Shown here piece by piece: positions 26,467 to 34,208 of a DNA stretch of 64,000 nucleotides. The notes beneath the pieces were generated by a model that saw nothing but the letters and a program-made list of their open reading frames with translations, searched no databases and was not told the DNA's origin. Numbering within the stretch: position 1 is the first letter of the stretch; each line of letters begins with the position of its first letter. The stretch is from Pontibacter cellulosilyticus (lineage in GTDB: Bacteria; Bacteroidota; Bacteroidia; Cytophagales; Hymenobacteraceae): NCBI RefSeq assembly GCF_014306105.1, contig NZ_JACRVF010000001.1, positions 1,380,413 to 1,444,412 of the forward strand, given 5' to 3'. Both the position numbers and the translations under genes were made by a program.

Positions 26467-26520
26467 GTGGTAAAGTACGGGGATTTCTGGAATAAGGCAG
26501 ATGTGCAGGTCCAGTTTTAT

Positions 26521-26726
26521 AGCTGCCGTGGTCCAACCACCCCTACCCCTCCTTGTCTAAGGCGGGGAATATATACTTACTTCTTCTTATTTTATCAATA
26601 TAGCTATGATTTCCATGTTGAAGACAGGTTAAACGGAGGCTATAAAGCTTAAACCTCTACAGATGTGATGGCCGAATTCCCCGCCTTAGACAAGGAGGGG
26701 CCAGGGGTGGTTGGACTACGGCAGCT
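26521..26726. repeat. Long inverted repeat (50/51-base arms), MITE-like
   Basis: Arm 26,521-26,570 and arm 26,676-26,726 are reverse complements except for two or three positions and one gap. Each contains CCACCCCT, CCCCTCCTTGTCTAAGG and CGGGGAAT. About 105 unrelated AT-rich bases separate them. No ORF lies inside, and no other gene occupies the 357-base gap. It is probably a dispersed, non-autonomous repeat found between genes in this lineage. Confidence 0.85.
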
Positions 26727-26767
26727 ACATGATCTGACTTAAAAACTTGAGAATTCTGACCTAAAAC

Positions 26768-26801
26768 AAAAGCGCCTGAACACTTCTGCTCAGGCGCTTT
26801 T
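26768..26801. terminator. 12-bp hairpin terminator
   Basis: AAAAGCGCCTGA (26,768-26,779) pairs exactly with 26,790-26,801 around a 10-base loop; A-rich and T-rich sides allow action on both strands. It terminates the LysM gene. Confidence 0.8.
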
Positions 26802-26823
26802 ATACTTTATACTTCTCTAAACC

Positions 26824-27810
26824 CTACGGCATATAAGAAACCTCAACTCTGAATTTCTGATCTACGGCACCTAGTTTCTGGTAAGCCTTCTTTGATAATC
26901 GCACGATCACTTTATCATTAGCACCCGTCTCAGGCAGCTTTCCGATAACGCGCACATACACTACCTGTCCGTTCATGGCATTCTTCACCTGCATAATAGT
27001 ACCAACCGGGGCAGTTTTGTGCAGGGCAAGGTATTTATTCGTGTCAGCTTTCGGGTCGATCATCTCGGCCATGCCGCTTTCGATCATTTTCTTTACGCCA
27101 GAGGCTGTGTTTTCGGTCTCAGCTTCTTCTACACGCTCATTGGCTGCCGCTGGTGCAGCAGGTGTACTGGCTGGTGTAGCAGTAGTTGTAGCGGCCGGAG
27201 TTGTTGATGTAGTGGAAGCAGCAGCTGTTTCAGCTGGCTTAGTCTTTGTCATTTCATCGTCTGGCTCTGGCGTGTACACCGGCTTTTTGGTTGGTGTTGC
27301 AATGCCTTTGCCTACAATCAGTTCAGTGCCTACACTAATGCTGTTGTCCTTCAGGTTATTCCAGCGTTTGATATCCTCTACGGTTACGTTGTGCTGGCGC
27401 GATATAGAGTAAAGCGTTTGTTTTGGCTCTACGGTGTGCAGCTTGTTGCCAGAGTTGTTTACAGTGTAGGTTCTGTTGCTGGCAGCAGGGGCAGCTGGTG
27501 TTGTTTTAGCTGTGGAGGCCACCACTGCAGTAGATGCTGTGCTATACTTTCTCGGGATCAGCACGATCTCACCAATCTTGATAGCCGACTGAACACTTGG
27601 GTTCGCCTCTACGATCTGGGCAATAGGCACACTATACTTTCTTGATAGCGCGTAAAGCGTTTCCTTCGGCTCTACTTTGTGCTGCACAAACAACTTTCCG
27701 TTTTTGCGTTCCACACCAACCGAATCACGAACAGCAGTAACCCCAAGGGCACTAGCCGAAAAAGAAAGTAAAGGCGCTACTACAAGAGCAGCTAATAAAG
27801 ATCGAACCAT
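26824..27810 (-). CDS. LysM protein with C-terminal RlpA-like double-psi beta-barrel
   Basis: 328-residue envelope protein. A signal peptide (about 1-22, ending SFSASA) is followed by two LysM modules (HKVEPKETLYALSRKYSVPIA and HTVEPKQTLYSISRQHNVTV with their NxxLxxxSIxVG second halves), a low-complexity Ala/Thr/Pro linker (about 165-225) and a C-terminal domain with APVGTIMQVKNAMNGQVVYVRVIGKLP, the double-psi barrel of RlpA/expansin-like proteins. It should bind peptidoglycan in the periplasm. The catalytic Asp of lytic RlpA is not obvious, so a structural role is possible. The gene follows a DUF4905-type gene on the same strand. Confidence 0.87.
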   Translation of the reverse strand: MVRSLLAALVVAPLLSFSASALGVTAVRDSVGVERKNGKLFVQHKVEPKETLYALSRKYSVPIAQIVEANPSVQSAIKIGEIVLIPRKYSTASTAVVASTAKTTPAAPAASNRTYTVNNSGNKLHTVEPKQTLYSISRQHNVTVEDIKRWNNLKDNSISVGTELIVGKGIATPTKKPVYTPEPDDEMTKTKPAETAAASTTSTTPAATTTATPASTPAAPAAANERVEEAETENTASGVKKMIESGMAEMIDPKADTNKYLALHKTAPVGTIMQVKNAMNGQVVYVRVIGKLPETGANDKVIVRLSKKAYQKLGAVDQKFRVEVSYMP

Positions 27811-27824
27811 GGCTAAAAATTGTA

Positions 27825-28601
27825 CTAAGCTAAAAGTCTGTATACTTGCAAAATATGTTTATCCCGGAGCAAGTATAACTGAAGGTTAAAGATAAAAAAA
27901 GTATCTGAACCAATGCCACTTAATCCGCTACCAAGTTTAACTTTTAAGTGTAAATTACCTTGCAAGTCGTATACAACCACAAAATTATCTAAGTTCCCTA
28001 CCGCGCCCTCTTCATAATAACTTATTACTATATTATTGCTCAGCTCGGCATATTCCAGGGCAACTACTGGTTTTTCTCCGGATTGGTCTGCTATAAAGTT
28101 GCACACTTCCTCAAAGTATGGCTCACCGTCCTTATACATCACCGGGTATTCCCAATTGGTGTAGCGCGTCTGGCTGAAATCAGCCACCAGGCTGGCTGCT
28201 GTTTGCTGGCTGATGCCGTCGCGTAACGTATTGCCTGTTTTAGGGTTAACCAAGGTTAAAGGCTGATCAGGGGCATCTGCACGATACACCAACATACCAT
28301 CACTGGCCAGCCCGTAAAAGGCCATTTCATCTAGTTGCCACTGCACTTCTCCGCCTTCTGCTGCCAGAGCGGTTACCCCTTTATGCTGACCTGTCTTGCG
28401 GTCGCCGTAACCGTGCAGGAACACCAGATTATGCTGCGCATCTTCCAGCCCCTGCCACCAAGCTTTGGAAGGGTTCACGGCAAGCTTGTTTAATCTGAAC
28501 TCAGCCAGATCTAAAGTACAAAAATGTGCCAGCAACAAGTCAGAGTCACGCACCTCCAGTGCCAGTTTTGGAGTGGACGTATCGATGCGGATTCGCCACA
28601 C
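27825..28601 (-). CDS. DUF4905-like protein, start uncertain
   Basis: At least 258 residues, beta-rich, with repeated WQ/W-x-G and D-x-x-G turns like a small beta-propeller; it matches my recollection of the Bacteroidota family DUF4905, function unknown. The GTG at 28,601 is the only standard start, but the frame stays open upstream and still looks like protein (LSLLYSYEFQAPVWRIR, to about 28,655) with no ATG, GTG or TTG. So either translation starts at a rarer codon (ATA or CTG) or the start has been lost. The gene diverges from nfeD and lies just upstream of the LysM gene. Confidence 0.65.
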   Translation of the reverse strand: MWRIRIDTSTPKLALEVRDSDLLLAHFCTLDLAEFRLNKLAVNPSKAWWQGLEDAQHNLVFLHGYGDRKTGQHKGVTALAAEGGEVQWQLDEMAFYGLASDGMLVYRADAPDQPLTLVNPKTGNTLRDGISQQTAASLVADFSQTRYTNWEYPVMYKDGEPYFEEVCNFIADQSGEKPVVALEYAELSNNIVISYYEEGAVGNLDNFVVVYDLQGNLHLKVKLGSGLSGIGSDTFFIFNLQLYLLRDKHILQVYRLLA

Positions 28602-28699
28602 AGGCGCCTGAAACTCGTATGAATAAAGTAAGGAAAGTATAAGCTTGTGTTTTTTTGTTATCTTATTGCCAGATTGGACCTCAACCAGCCCCCTAAATT

Positions 28700-30049
28700 A
28701 TGAAAACCTATCCAAAGCATTGGTATGTAGCAGTTGTTTACCTGCTCTGCCTGCTCTTAAGCCCTGCCGTTTTAGTAGCCCAAAATGCAAAGCCGAAGGT
28801 GTTTGTGATGGAGATCAAATCAGAGATTGATCCGCGCACAAACCGCTACACCGAGCTGGCTCTCGAAGAGGCCACCGAAATCGGGGCAGACCATGTGCTT
28901 TTGATACTGGATACATTTGGCGGAGCCCTGAACGATGCCGACGAAATAAGAACGCGCATTCTGGAGTATCCTAAGCCGGTGTATGTGTTCATCAACAAAG
29001 ATGCCGCCTCGGCTGGCGCACTTATCTCGCTTGCCTGCGACAGCATTTACATGGCGCCAGGGGCCAACATTGGCGCTGCAACGGTAGTGGGCGCTGATGG
29101 CGAGGCTGCACCGGGCAAATACCAGAGCTACATGCGCTCCATCATGCGCTCTACAGCAGAGGCCAATGGCCGCAACCCACGCATGGCCGAGGCTATGGTA
29201 GAGGCCAGCGTAGACTCTACCTTATCAGCAGGACAGGTGCTGTCGCTTACCTCAACGGAAGCTGTTAAGTATGGCTTTTGCGATGGCATTGCTACAAACG
29301 TAGAAGGTGTGCTTGACGAGCTGAACCTGGAGAATGCAGAACTTGTGTATTACCAGCTGAGCACCACCAACAAGATCGTCTCCTTTTTCCTGAACCCTTT
29401 CATAAGTGGCATACTACTCCTTATCATTATAGGTGGGTTATACTTTGAGCTTCAGACGCCGGGGATTGGTTTTCCGTTGGCTGCAGCTGTGGTGGCAGGT
29501 ATTTTATACTTAGTGCCCTACTACCTCAACGGTCTGGCCGAGAACTGGGAAATCCTGCTTGTGGTAGCCGGGCTTATACTTATACTTTTAGAGGTATTTG
29601 TGATACCGGGCTTTGGCATTGCTGGTATAAGCGGCATTGTGCTGGTGCTGGTATCGCTGGTGTTGGTAATGGTAAATAATCAGAATTTCGACTTCACGTT
29701 TGTACCCTCTGATGATCTGATGAAGAGTTTAATATCGGTGGTTTTGGGAATGATAGGGGCAGCTGTGTTTATCGCCCTCACCTGGAACAGGCTGGTAGGA
29801 AGCCGCGCCATGCAGCGACTGGTGCTAAATAACACCTTCAACAGCACCGAAGGTTACCGCTCTGCTAACACTGCCGAGCATTTGATCGGGAGGGTAGGTA
29901 TTGCCCACACCCGCATGACACCGAGCGGACGCGTGATGATAGACGATTCGCTGTATGATGCCCAAGCACGTGACGGCTTCATCGATAAAGGCGACGCTGT
30001 TCAGGTAGTAGACCAAAGCACATTCTCGTTGCGGGTAAAGAAAGTATAA
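28700..30049 (+). CDS. NfeD family membrane serine protease (ClpP-like plus NfeD domain)
   Basis: 449 residues: signal peptide (to about 28), an extracytoplasmic ClpP-class domain, four or five membrane helices (about 230-345) and a C-terminal OB-fold NfeD domain. The protease uses a Ser-Lys dyad: Ser in NKDAASAGALISLACD and Lys in APGKYQSYMRS. Archaeal relatives (1510-N) cleave the hydrophobic tail of the stomatin partner usually encoded next door; no stomatin/SPFH gene is seen here. A dispersed repeat begins just after the stop codon. Confidence 0.88.
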   Translation: MKTYPKHWYVAVVYLLCLLLSPAVLVAQNAKPKVFVMEIKSEIDPRTNRYTELALEEATEIGADHVLLILDTFGGALNDADEIRTRILEYPKPVYVFINKDAASAGALISLACDSIYMAPGANIGAATVVGADGEAAPGKYQSYMRSIMRSTAEANGRNPRMAEAMVEASVDSTLSAGQVLSLTSTEAVKYGFCDGIATNVEGVLDELNLENAELVYYQLSTTNKIVSFFLNPFISGILLLIIIGGLYFELQTPGIGFPLAAAVVAGILYLVPYYLNGLAENWEILLVVAGLILILLEVFVIPGFGIAGISGIVLVLVSLVLVMVNNQNFDFTFVPSDDLMKSLISVVLGMIGAAVFIALTWNRLVGSRAMQRLVLNNTFNSTEGYRSANTAEHLIGRVGIAHTRMTPSGRVMIDDSLYDAQARDGFIDKGDAVQVVDQSTFSLRVKKV

Positions 30050-30051
30050 CT

Positions 30052-30147
30052 TGGAGTTACGAGTTCTGAGTGCCGAGTTGGAATTCAGATGTCAGGTGCA
30101 GGCCGCAGTACTTTATACTTGTCACTTCCTTTGTTGCTCAAGGTGAG
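30052..30147 (+). repeat. Dispersed repeat copy 2 (body)
   Basis: Related to copies at 12,859 and 32,547. It begins GGAGTTACGAGTTCTGAG directly after the nfeD stop and shares ACTTTATACTTG and CTTTGTTGCTCAAGG near its end, before the heptamer tandem. Confidence 0.78.
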
Positions 30148-30245
30148 CATAATTCATAATTCATAATTCATAATTCATAATTCATAATTCATAATTCATA
30201 ATTCATAATTCATAATTCATAATTCATAATTCATAATTCATAATT
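30148..30245 (+). repeat. Fourteen exact tandem copies of CATAATT
   Basis: 98 bases made of 14 perfect heptamers CATAATT, ending 3 bases before an ATG. The tandem therefore occupies the ribosome-binding and promoter-proximal region of the next gene. It is the expanded tail of dispersed repeat copy 2; the equivalent tail has about six units (GTAATTC register) in copy 1 and one unit in copy 3. Confidence 0.95.
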
Positions 30246-30248
30246 AAA

Positions 30249-30590
30249 ATGAAGCTAGCACCCCTATTTGTAATCATACTTACAGCCTTAACTATGTCAG
30301 CTTGCCAGACCACCCCACAGGATGAGAACGAAGCCATTACCACCAATGCCACCCTGCTTTGGTCTGGAGAGATTGCCGCAGACGGTTGTGGCTTTGAAAT
30401 AGAGATTGACGGGAAAACATACTTGCCCGAAAACGAAGATGCCATTCCCGCAAAATTCAAGGAAAGCGAGAGCTCTGAAGTTAAACTGACTTACCTGCCT
30501 CTGAAGGACCAAATCGACCGCCGATGCGGCATGTTGCCCCAGCCAAGAGTGATGGATGCGGTACGTGTAGTTTCGGTTACAGCGCTCTAA
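30249..30590 (+). CDS. Small lipoprotein with DGCG motif, copy A
   Basis: 113 residues. A signal peptide ends in MSACQ (Cys19). The mature protein shares with the gene that follows the pattern LLWSGEIAADGCGFEIEI-x-x-K-x-Y-x-P-x-N-E-x-x-IP, a conserved cysteine near 47 and another near the C-terminus that could form a disulphide. Function unknown. There is no normal leader: the start codon directly follows the 14-unit heptamer tandem, so expression may depend on repeat number. Confidence 0.7.
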   Translation: MKLAPLFVIILTALTMSACQTTPQDENEAITTNATLLWSGEIAADGCGFEIEIDGKTYLPENEDAIPAKFKESESSEVKLTYLPLKDQIDRRCGMLPQPRVMDAVRVVSVTAL

Positions 30591-30660
30591 GTAAAAAGTA
30601 TAACACCTTGCAACCTTACAGCGAGATTCTGGCTCTTCTAAATAAAGCATCTTAGAAGAA

Positions 30661-30999
30661 ATGGGAAAACATATATTAACCGGTTTAATGCTGCTGGCAA
30701 TCTTTAGCCTGAGCAGCTGCGAAAAAGAGGAGACTTGCTATACAACAGTAACAGTAGACGGTGTAATTAGATGGTCTGGTAGTTATGCAGTTGATGGCTG
30801 CGGCTATTTTCTGATGGTTGGCGAAAAAAAATATAAACCAACAAACGAAGCCGACATTCCGGACACATATAAGGTAACAGGATGGGAAGGCACTCCCGTA
30901 GAGGTTAAAATGATAGACTACAACAAGCAGGTGCCGGCAGGTTGCCAAGTTTCTTATCAAGCAAACTCTGCCAAGCTGCTGGAGATAAGAAAAAAGTAA
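30661..30999 (+). CDS. Small lipoprotein with DGCG motif, copy B
   Basis: 112 residues, lipoprotein signal ending LSSC. It parallels the preceding gene: IRWSGSYAVDGCGYFLMV, KKYKPTNEADIPDTYK and a late cysteine in PAGCQVSY. The pair probably arose by tandem duplication and may be co-transcribed (70 bases apart). A strong terminator follows. No function can be assigned. Confidence 0.7.
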   Translation: MGKHILTGLMLLAIFSLSSCEKEETCYTTVTVDGVIRWSGSYAVDGCGYFLMVGEKKYKPTNEADIPDTYKVTGWEGTPVEVKMIDYNKQVPAGCQVSYQANSAKLLEIRKK

Positions 31000-31020
31000 G
31001 AGGTTTTTTGTTATACAGGT

Positions 31021-31060
31021 GAGCCGAAGTATATTGTAAGTATACTTCGGCTCATTTATT
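31021..31060 (+). terminator. 13-bp hairpin terminator built on AAGTATA
   Basis: GAGCCGAAGTATA (31,021-31,033) pairs exactly with 31,041-31,053 around a 7-base loop, then ATTTATTTTAT. Confidence 0.85.
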
Positions 31061-31068
31061 TTATACCT

Positions 31069-31776
31069 ATGACCACGCCAGACATTATGCAGCAGCTTGC
31101 CAGCCTGGGCTGCGAAACCACAAAGAATACGCTTACCAGGCACGGTGCTAAAGAACCTTTTTTCGGAGTAAGGGTAGGCGATCTCAAGCCCATCCAGAAA
31201 AAGATCAAAAAGAACCACGCCCTGGCGCTGGAGCTTTACGAAACAGGCAACTCTGATGCTATGTACTTGGCTGGCCTTATTGCCGACGAAACCGCCATGA
31301 CCAAAGAAGACCTGCAGCGTTGGGCAGAGCAGGCGTACTGGTACATGCTAAGCGAGTATACGGTAGCTTGGGTGGCATCGGAAAGCAAGTATGGTTTTGA
31401 GCTTGCCAAAGAGTGGATCAAATCTGATAACGAAAGGCTTGTAACAGCGGGGTGGGCCACATTATCTAACCTGGGCGGCATTAAGCCAGACCACGAATTG
31501 GACCTGGATTACCTTAGCCAGCAACTGGATTTTGTACAGCAGCATATACACAGCAGCCTCAACAGAATACGCTACACCATGAATGGCTTTGTGATTGCCA
31601 TGGGCTCATTTGTTCCGGCATTAACAGAAAAGGCCAGGGCTGTAGCAGCAGCAATAGGTAAAGTAGAAGTATATATGGGCCAAACCTCCTGCAAAGTACC
31701 AGAAGCCTCTCCTTATATAGAAAAGGTAATACAGATGGGCCGCCATGGCAGGAAAAAGAAAACGGCACGCTGCTAA
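31069..31776 (+). CDS. DNA alkylation repair protein, AlkD-like HEAT-repeat family
   Basis: 235 residues, all-helical, matching the AlkD/AlkC-like DNA glycosylase superfamily: RHGAKEPFFGVRVGDLKPIQKKIKKN near the N-terminus, LYETGNSDAMYLAGLIAD, then successive HEAT helices (DNERLVTAGWATLSNLG) and the conserved RIRYTMNGFVIAMGSFVP. AlkD removes N3- and N7-alkylated purines without base flipping; this shorter subgroup is less well studied. The terminator of the preceding gene lies only 15 bases before the ATG. Confidence 0.85.
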   Translation: MTTPDIMQQLASLGCETTKNTLTRHGAKEPFFGVRVGDLKPIQKKIKKNHALALELYETGNSDAMYLAGLIADETAMTKEDLQRWAEQAYWYMLSEYTVAWVASESKYGFELAKEWIKSDNERLVTAGWATLSNLGGIKPDHELDLDYLSQQLDFVQQHIHSSLNRIRYTMNGFVIAMGSFVPALTEKARAVAAAIGKVEVYMGQTSCKVPEASPYIEKVIQMGRHGRKKKTARC

Positions 31777-31792
31777 AATGCCTGCACTTACG

Positions 31793-31800
31793 TACCTTTG
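31793..31800 (+). promoter_or_regulatory. Probable -7 element of kdsB
   Basis: TACCTTTG lies 32 bases before the ATG and matches TAnnTTTG; no convincing -33 TTTG is present, so confidence is limited. Confidence 0.4.
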
Positions 31801-31832
31801 ACAAGTATAAAATCAACTATCAAACATAAACT

Positions 31833-32570
31833 ATGGAAGTACTTGGAATCATACCCGCACGTTATGCCAGCACCCGTTTTCCGGGCAAGCCTTTAATAGA
31901 CATCAGCGGAAAAAGTATGATACAGCGGGTGTATGAGCAGGCCAAAAGCGCCAACCTCGCCGAAGTACTCGTAGCCACAGACGATCAGCGAATTTTTGAC
32001 CATGTGCAAAGTTTTGGGGGCAAAGCTGTCATGACAGCCGAGCATCACCAGAGCGGCACCGACCGCTGTTTTGAAGCTTACCAGCAGTACAACCAGCCTT
32101 TCGAGTACGTCATCAATATCCAGGGCGACGAGCCTTTTATCAGGCCGGAGCAGATAAACCTGGTGGCAGGCTGTTTTAGAACTCCTCAAACACAGCTGGC
32201 TACTTTAATTAAGAAGATAACGTCGCCGGAGGAGCTGTTTAATGTAAACTCACCGAAGGTGGTGATCAATAAAGCCGGAGAAGCTTTATACTTTAGCCGC
32301 CAACCTATCCCCTACTGCCGCAACGTACCCAACGATATCTGGCACAGGCAGCACACCTACTACAAGCACATCGGCATTTACGGCTACCGCACCGATATCC
32401 TGGAGCAGATCACACAGCTGCCACCGTCTGGCCTGGAGCTAGCCGAGTCGCTGGAGCAGCTGCGTTGGCTGGAGAACGGTTTCAAAATAGCCACAGCCAT
32501 CACTGAATTCGAAACCATCGGCATAGATACCCCGGAAGACCTTTTGAGAGTTACGAGTTCAGAGTTCTGA
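31833..32570 (+). CDS. kdsB: 3-deoxy-manno-octulosonate cytidylyltransferase
   Basis: CMP-KDO synthetase activates KDO with CTP for lipid A core assembly (cytoplasm). 245 residues, typical length. Motifs: IIPARYASTRFPGKPL at the N-terminus (nucleotide loop), ATDDQRIFDHV, HQSGTDRCFEA, INIQGDEPFI (metal-binding Asp) and KHIGIYGYRTDIL. The last seven residues (VTSSEF and the stop) fall in sequence shared with a dispersed repeat, so the native C-terminus has probably been replaced. Presence of kdsB confirms a Gram-negative envelope with KDO. Confidence 0.95.
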   Translation: MEVLGIIPARYASTRFPGKPLIDISGKSMIQRVYEQAKSANLAEVLVATDDQRIFDHVQSFGGKAVMTAEHHQSGTDRCFEAYQQYNQPFEYVINIQGDEPFIRPEQINLVAGCFRTPQTQLATLIKKITSPEELFNVNSPKVVINKAGEALYFSRQPIPYCRNVPNDIWHRQHTYYKHIGIYGYRTDILEQITQLPPSGLELAESLEQLRWLENGFKIATAITEFETIGIDTPEDLLRVTSSEF

Positions 32571-32655
32571 GTCACGAGCTAGTATCTGGATGTAATATAT
32601 CAGACCCAAGACTTTATACTTGTCGCTAACTTTGTTGCCTAAGGAAATGTAATTC
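32547..32655 (+). repeat. Dispersed repeat copy 3, overlapping the kdsB 3' end
   Basis: Begins inside the last codons of kdsB (GAGTTACGAGTTC...) and continues through GACTTTATACTTG and CTTTGTTGCCTAAGG to a single GTAATTC heptamer at 32,649-32,655. Closest to copy 1 in its right half. Confidence 0.78.
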
Positions 32656-32660
32656 AAATC

Positions 32661-33443
32661 CTAAACATAGATCATTTTCACGGTCATGCCGCCGTCAATG
32701 GTAATACTTTGGCCGGTAATAAACCCTGCTTTATCGGAGCATAGAAACAGGGCGGCCTCTGCAATGTCCTCTGGCGTGCCTACTCGGCCTGCCGGGTGTT
32801 GTTCTTTATCCTCTTTGCTGTGCTGTGGCTGATACCGCTGGCTGCTCTTTTGCCAGTCTCCTGTTTCTATCCAGCCCGGTGCAATGGCGTTTACTCTTAT
32901 TTTATCTTCTGCCAGGCTAACGGCCAACGAATGCGTAAGCGCCTCCAGGCCACCTTTGGATGCGGAATAGGCGAAGGTGTTGGGCTCCGACATAAATGCG
33001 CGCGTGCTGGTAATGTTAAGTATAGCTGCCTGATCCGCCTTGCGTAAAAGCGGAAGCGCATACCTAGTACACAACACCGGCCCACGCAGGTTTACCCCCA
33101 GTATCTTGTCAAATTCCGACAGCAGCATCTGCTCGAGGTCTCCCATAAAGGGATCAGCAATTCCGGCGTTATTGATAAGCACATGCAGCATTTTATACTT
33201 CTCCCCCACGCTTTCCATCAATGTCGCAACCTCGTGCTCGGCACTCACATCGCATTTTATAAACTCTATGTTCAGCTTTTGCTGTTGCAGGCGATCTACT
33301 GCTTCCTTGCCTGCTTCTTCGTCCGCATCTGTTATAACTACCTTTGCTCCCTCGCGGGCAAAAGCTTGGGCTATACCAAGTCCTATGCCCTGCGCACCGC
33401 CGGTTATAAGTACTGCCTTGTTTTTGTAATAAGTGTTTTCCAT
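32661..33443 (-). CDS. Short-chain dehydrogenase/reductase (SDR)
   Basis: 260-residue classical SDR with an NAD(P) Rossmann fold: TGGAQGIGLGIA (cofactor glycine loop), Asp after beta-2 (VVITDADEE, favouring NAD), NNAGIADPF, catalytic Ser in NITSTRAF, YSASKGG (Tyr-x-x-x-Lys) and the C-terminal GQSITIDGGM. Substrate unknown. It resembles glucose/sugar dehydrogenase-type SDRs. It stands alone, convergent with kdsB across repeat copy 3. Confidence 0.9.
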   Translation of the reverse strand: MENTYYKNKAVLITGGAQGIGLGIAQAFAREGAKVVITDADEEAGKEAVDRLQQQKLNIEFIKCDVSAEHEVATLMESVGEKYKMLHVLINNAGIADPFMGDLEQMLLSEFDKILGVNLRGPVLCTRYALPLLRKADQAAILNITSTRAFMSEPNTFAYSASKGGLEALTHSLAVSLAEDKIRVNAIAPGWIETGDWQKSSQRYQPQHSKEDKEQHPAGRVGTPEDIAEAALFLCSDKAGFITGQSITIDGGMTVKMIYV

Positions 33444-33528
33444 GCGCTGTTTATGTTTAGTTAAGTATAACTGAGGCCGCTGTGAAGAGTTATGTATTTA
33501 AAAACAAAAATATTTTAACCCATGCTAC

Positions 33529-33558
33529 TTGACATTACGTAAACTGTGATTAACTTTG
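33529..33558 (+). promoter_or_regulatory. Promoter of the membrane-protein/regulator operon
   Basis: TTG at 33,529-33,531 followed after 19 bases by TAACTTTG (33,551-33,558). The -7 element is the left half of the palindromic operator described next. Confidence 0.6.
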
Positions 33559-33575
33559 AAACTCAAAGTGCTTTA
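33552..33575. promoter_or_regulatory. Palindromic operator candidate, copy 1
   Basis: AACTTTGA and TCAAAGT face each other across 3 bases, followed by a CTTTA tail. A 24-base stretch with 19 identical positions recurs at 34,532-34,555. Both copies overlap a -7 promoter box, the position expected for a repressor site, and the winged-helix gene lies between them. Confidence 0.65.
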
Positions 33576-33577
33576 TC

Positions 33578-34201
33578 ATGAATCAACAGCAAGACCAGTT
33601 AGCCGACCTACGCGAAATCCGCAATATCATGGATCGCTCTTCCCGCTTTATTTCCCTGAGCGGGTTATCAGGAGTAGCTGCCGGCGTGTCGGCGCTTGCC
33701 GGTGCAGCTGTGGTTAAATGGTATTTCAGCCAGCACAACATCAATTACTACAATGACCTGGGCAGGCAAATGTCGCAGGAAAACATACTTTTTGTTTTAG
33801 GCGTTGCGGCAGCGGTACTTGTACTTGGTTTTTGTGCGGCTACTTACTTTACGATTCGTAACACCCGCAAAAGGAACCACCGCACCTGGGATAACCAGTC
33901 AAAGCGGTTGCTCCTGAACCTGGCTATACCCCTGGCCACCGGAGGTGCTTTTTGTGCCATACTTATTTACCACAACCTTTTGTTTCTTGTGGCACCGGCT
34001 ATGTTGGTGTTTTATGGTTTGGCGCTGCTACATAGCAGCAAGTATACATTAGGCGATATACGCTACCTTGGAATTATTGAGATTATACTTGGCTTGATCG
34101 CCAGCATTTTTGTGGCCTATGGGCTAACGCTCTGGACAGTAGGCTTTGGAATGCTGCACATAGTATATGGTGCGCTGGTGTACTTTAAATACGAACGCTA
34201 G
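33578..34201 (+). CDS. Six-helix membrane protein, function unknown
   Basis: 207 residues. A short charged N-terminus (DQLADLREIRNIMDRSSRF) is followed by about six membrane helices with no catalytic motif. Bacteroidota often encode such a protein directly before a small winged-helix regulator, as here (7 bases apart), so it may be a membrane sensor for that regulator; this is inference from context. Its promoter overlaps an operator candidate. Confidence 0.72.
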   Translation: MNQQQDQLADLREIRNIMDRSSRFISLSGLSGVAAGVSALAGAAVVKWYFSQHNINYYNDLGRQMSQENILFVLGVAAAVLVLGFCAATYFTIRNTRKRNHRTWDNQSKRLLLNLAIPLATGGAFCAILIYHNLLFLVAPAMLVFYGLALLHSSKYTLGDIRYLGIIEIILGLIASIFVAYGLTLWTVGFGMLHIVYGALVYFKYER

Positions 34202-34208
34202 CAGACCT

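Noticed and set aside
30148..30245. Tandem array as a possible CRISPR
   Set aside because: Units are 7 bases with no spacers and no cas genes nearby; it is a simple tandem repeat.
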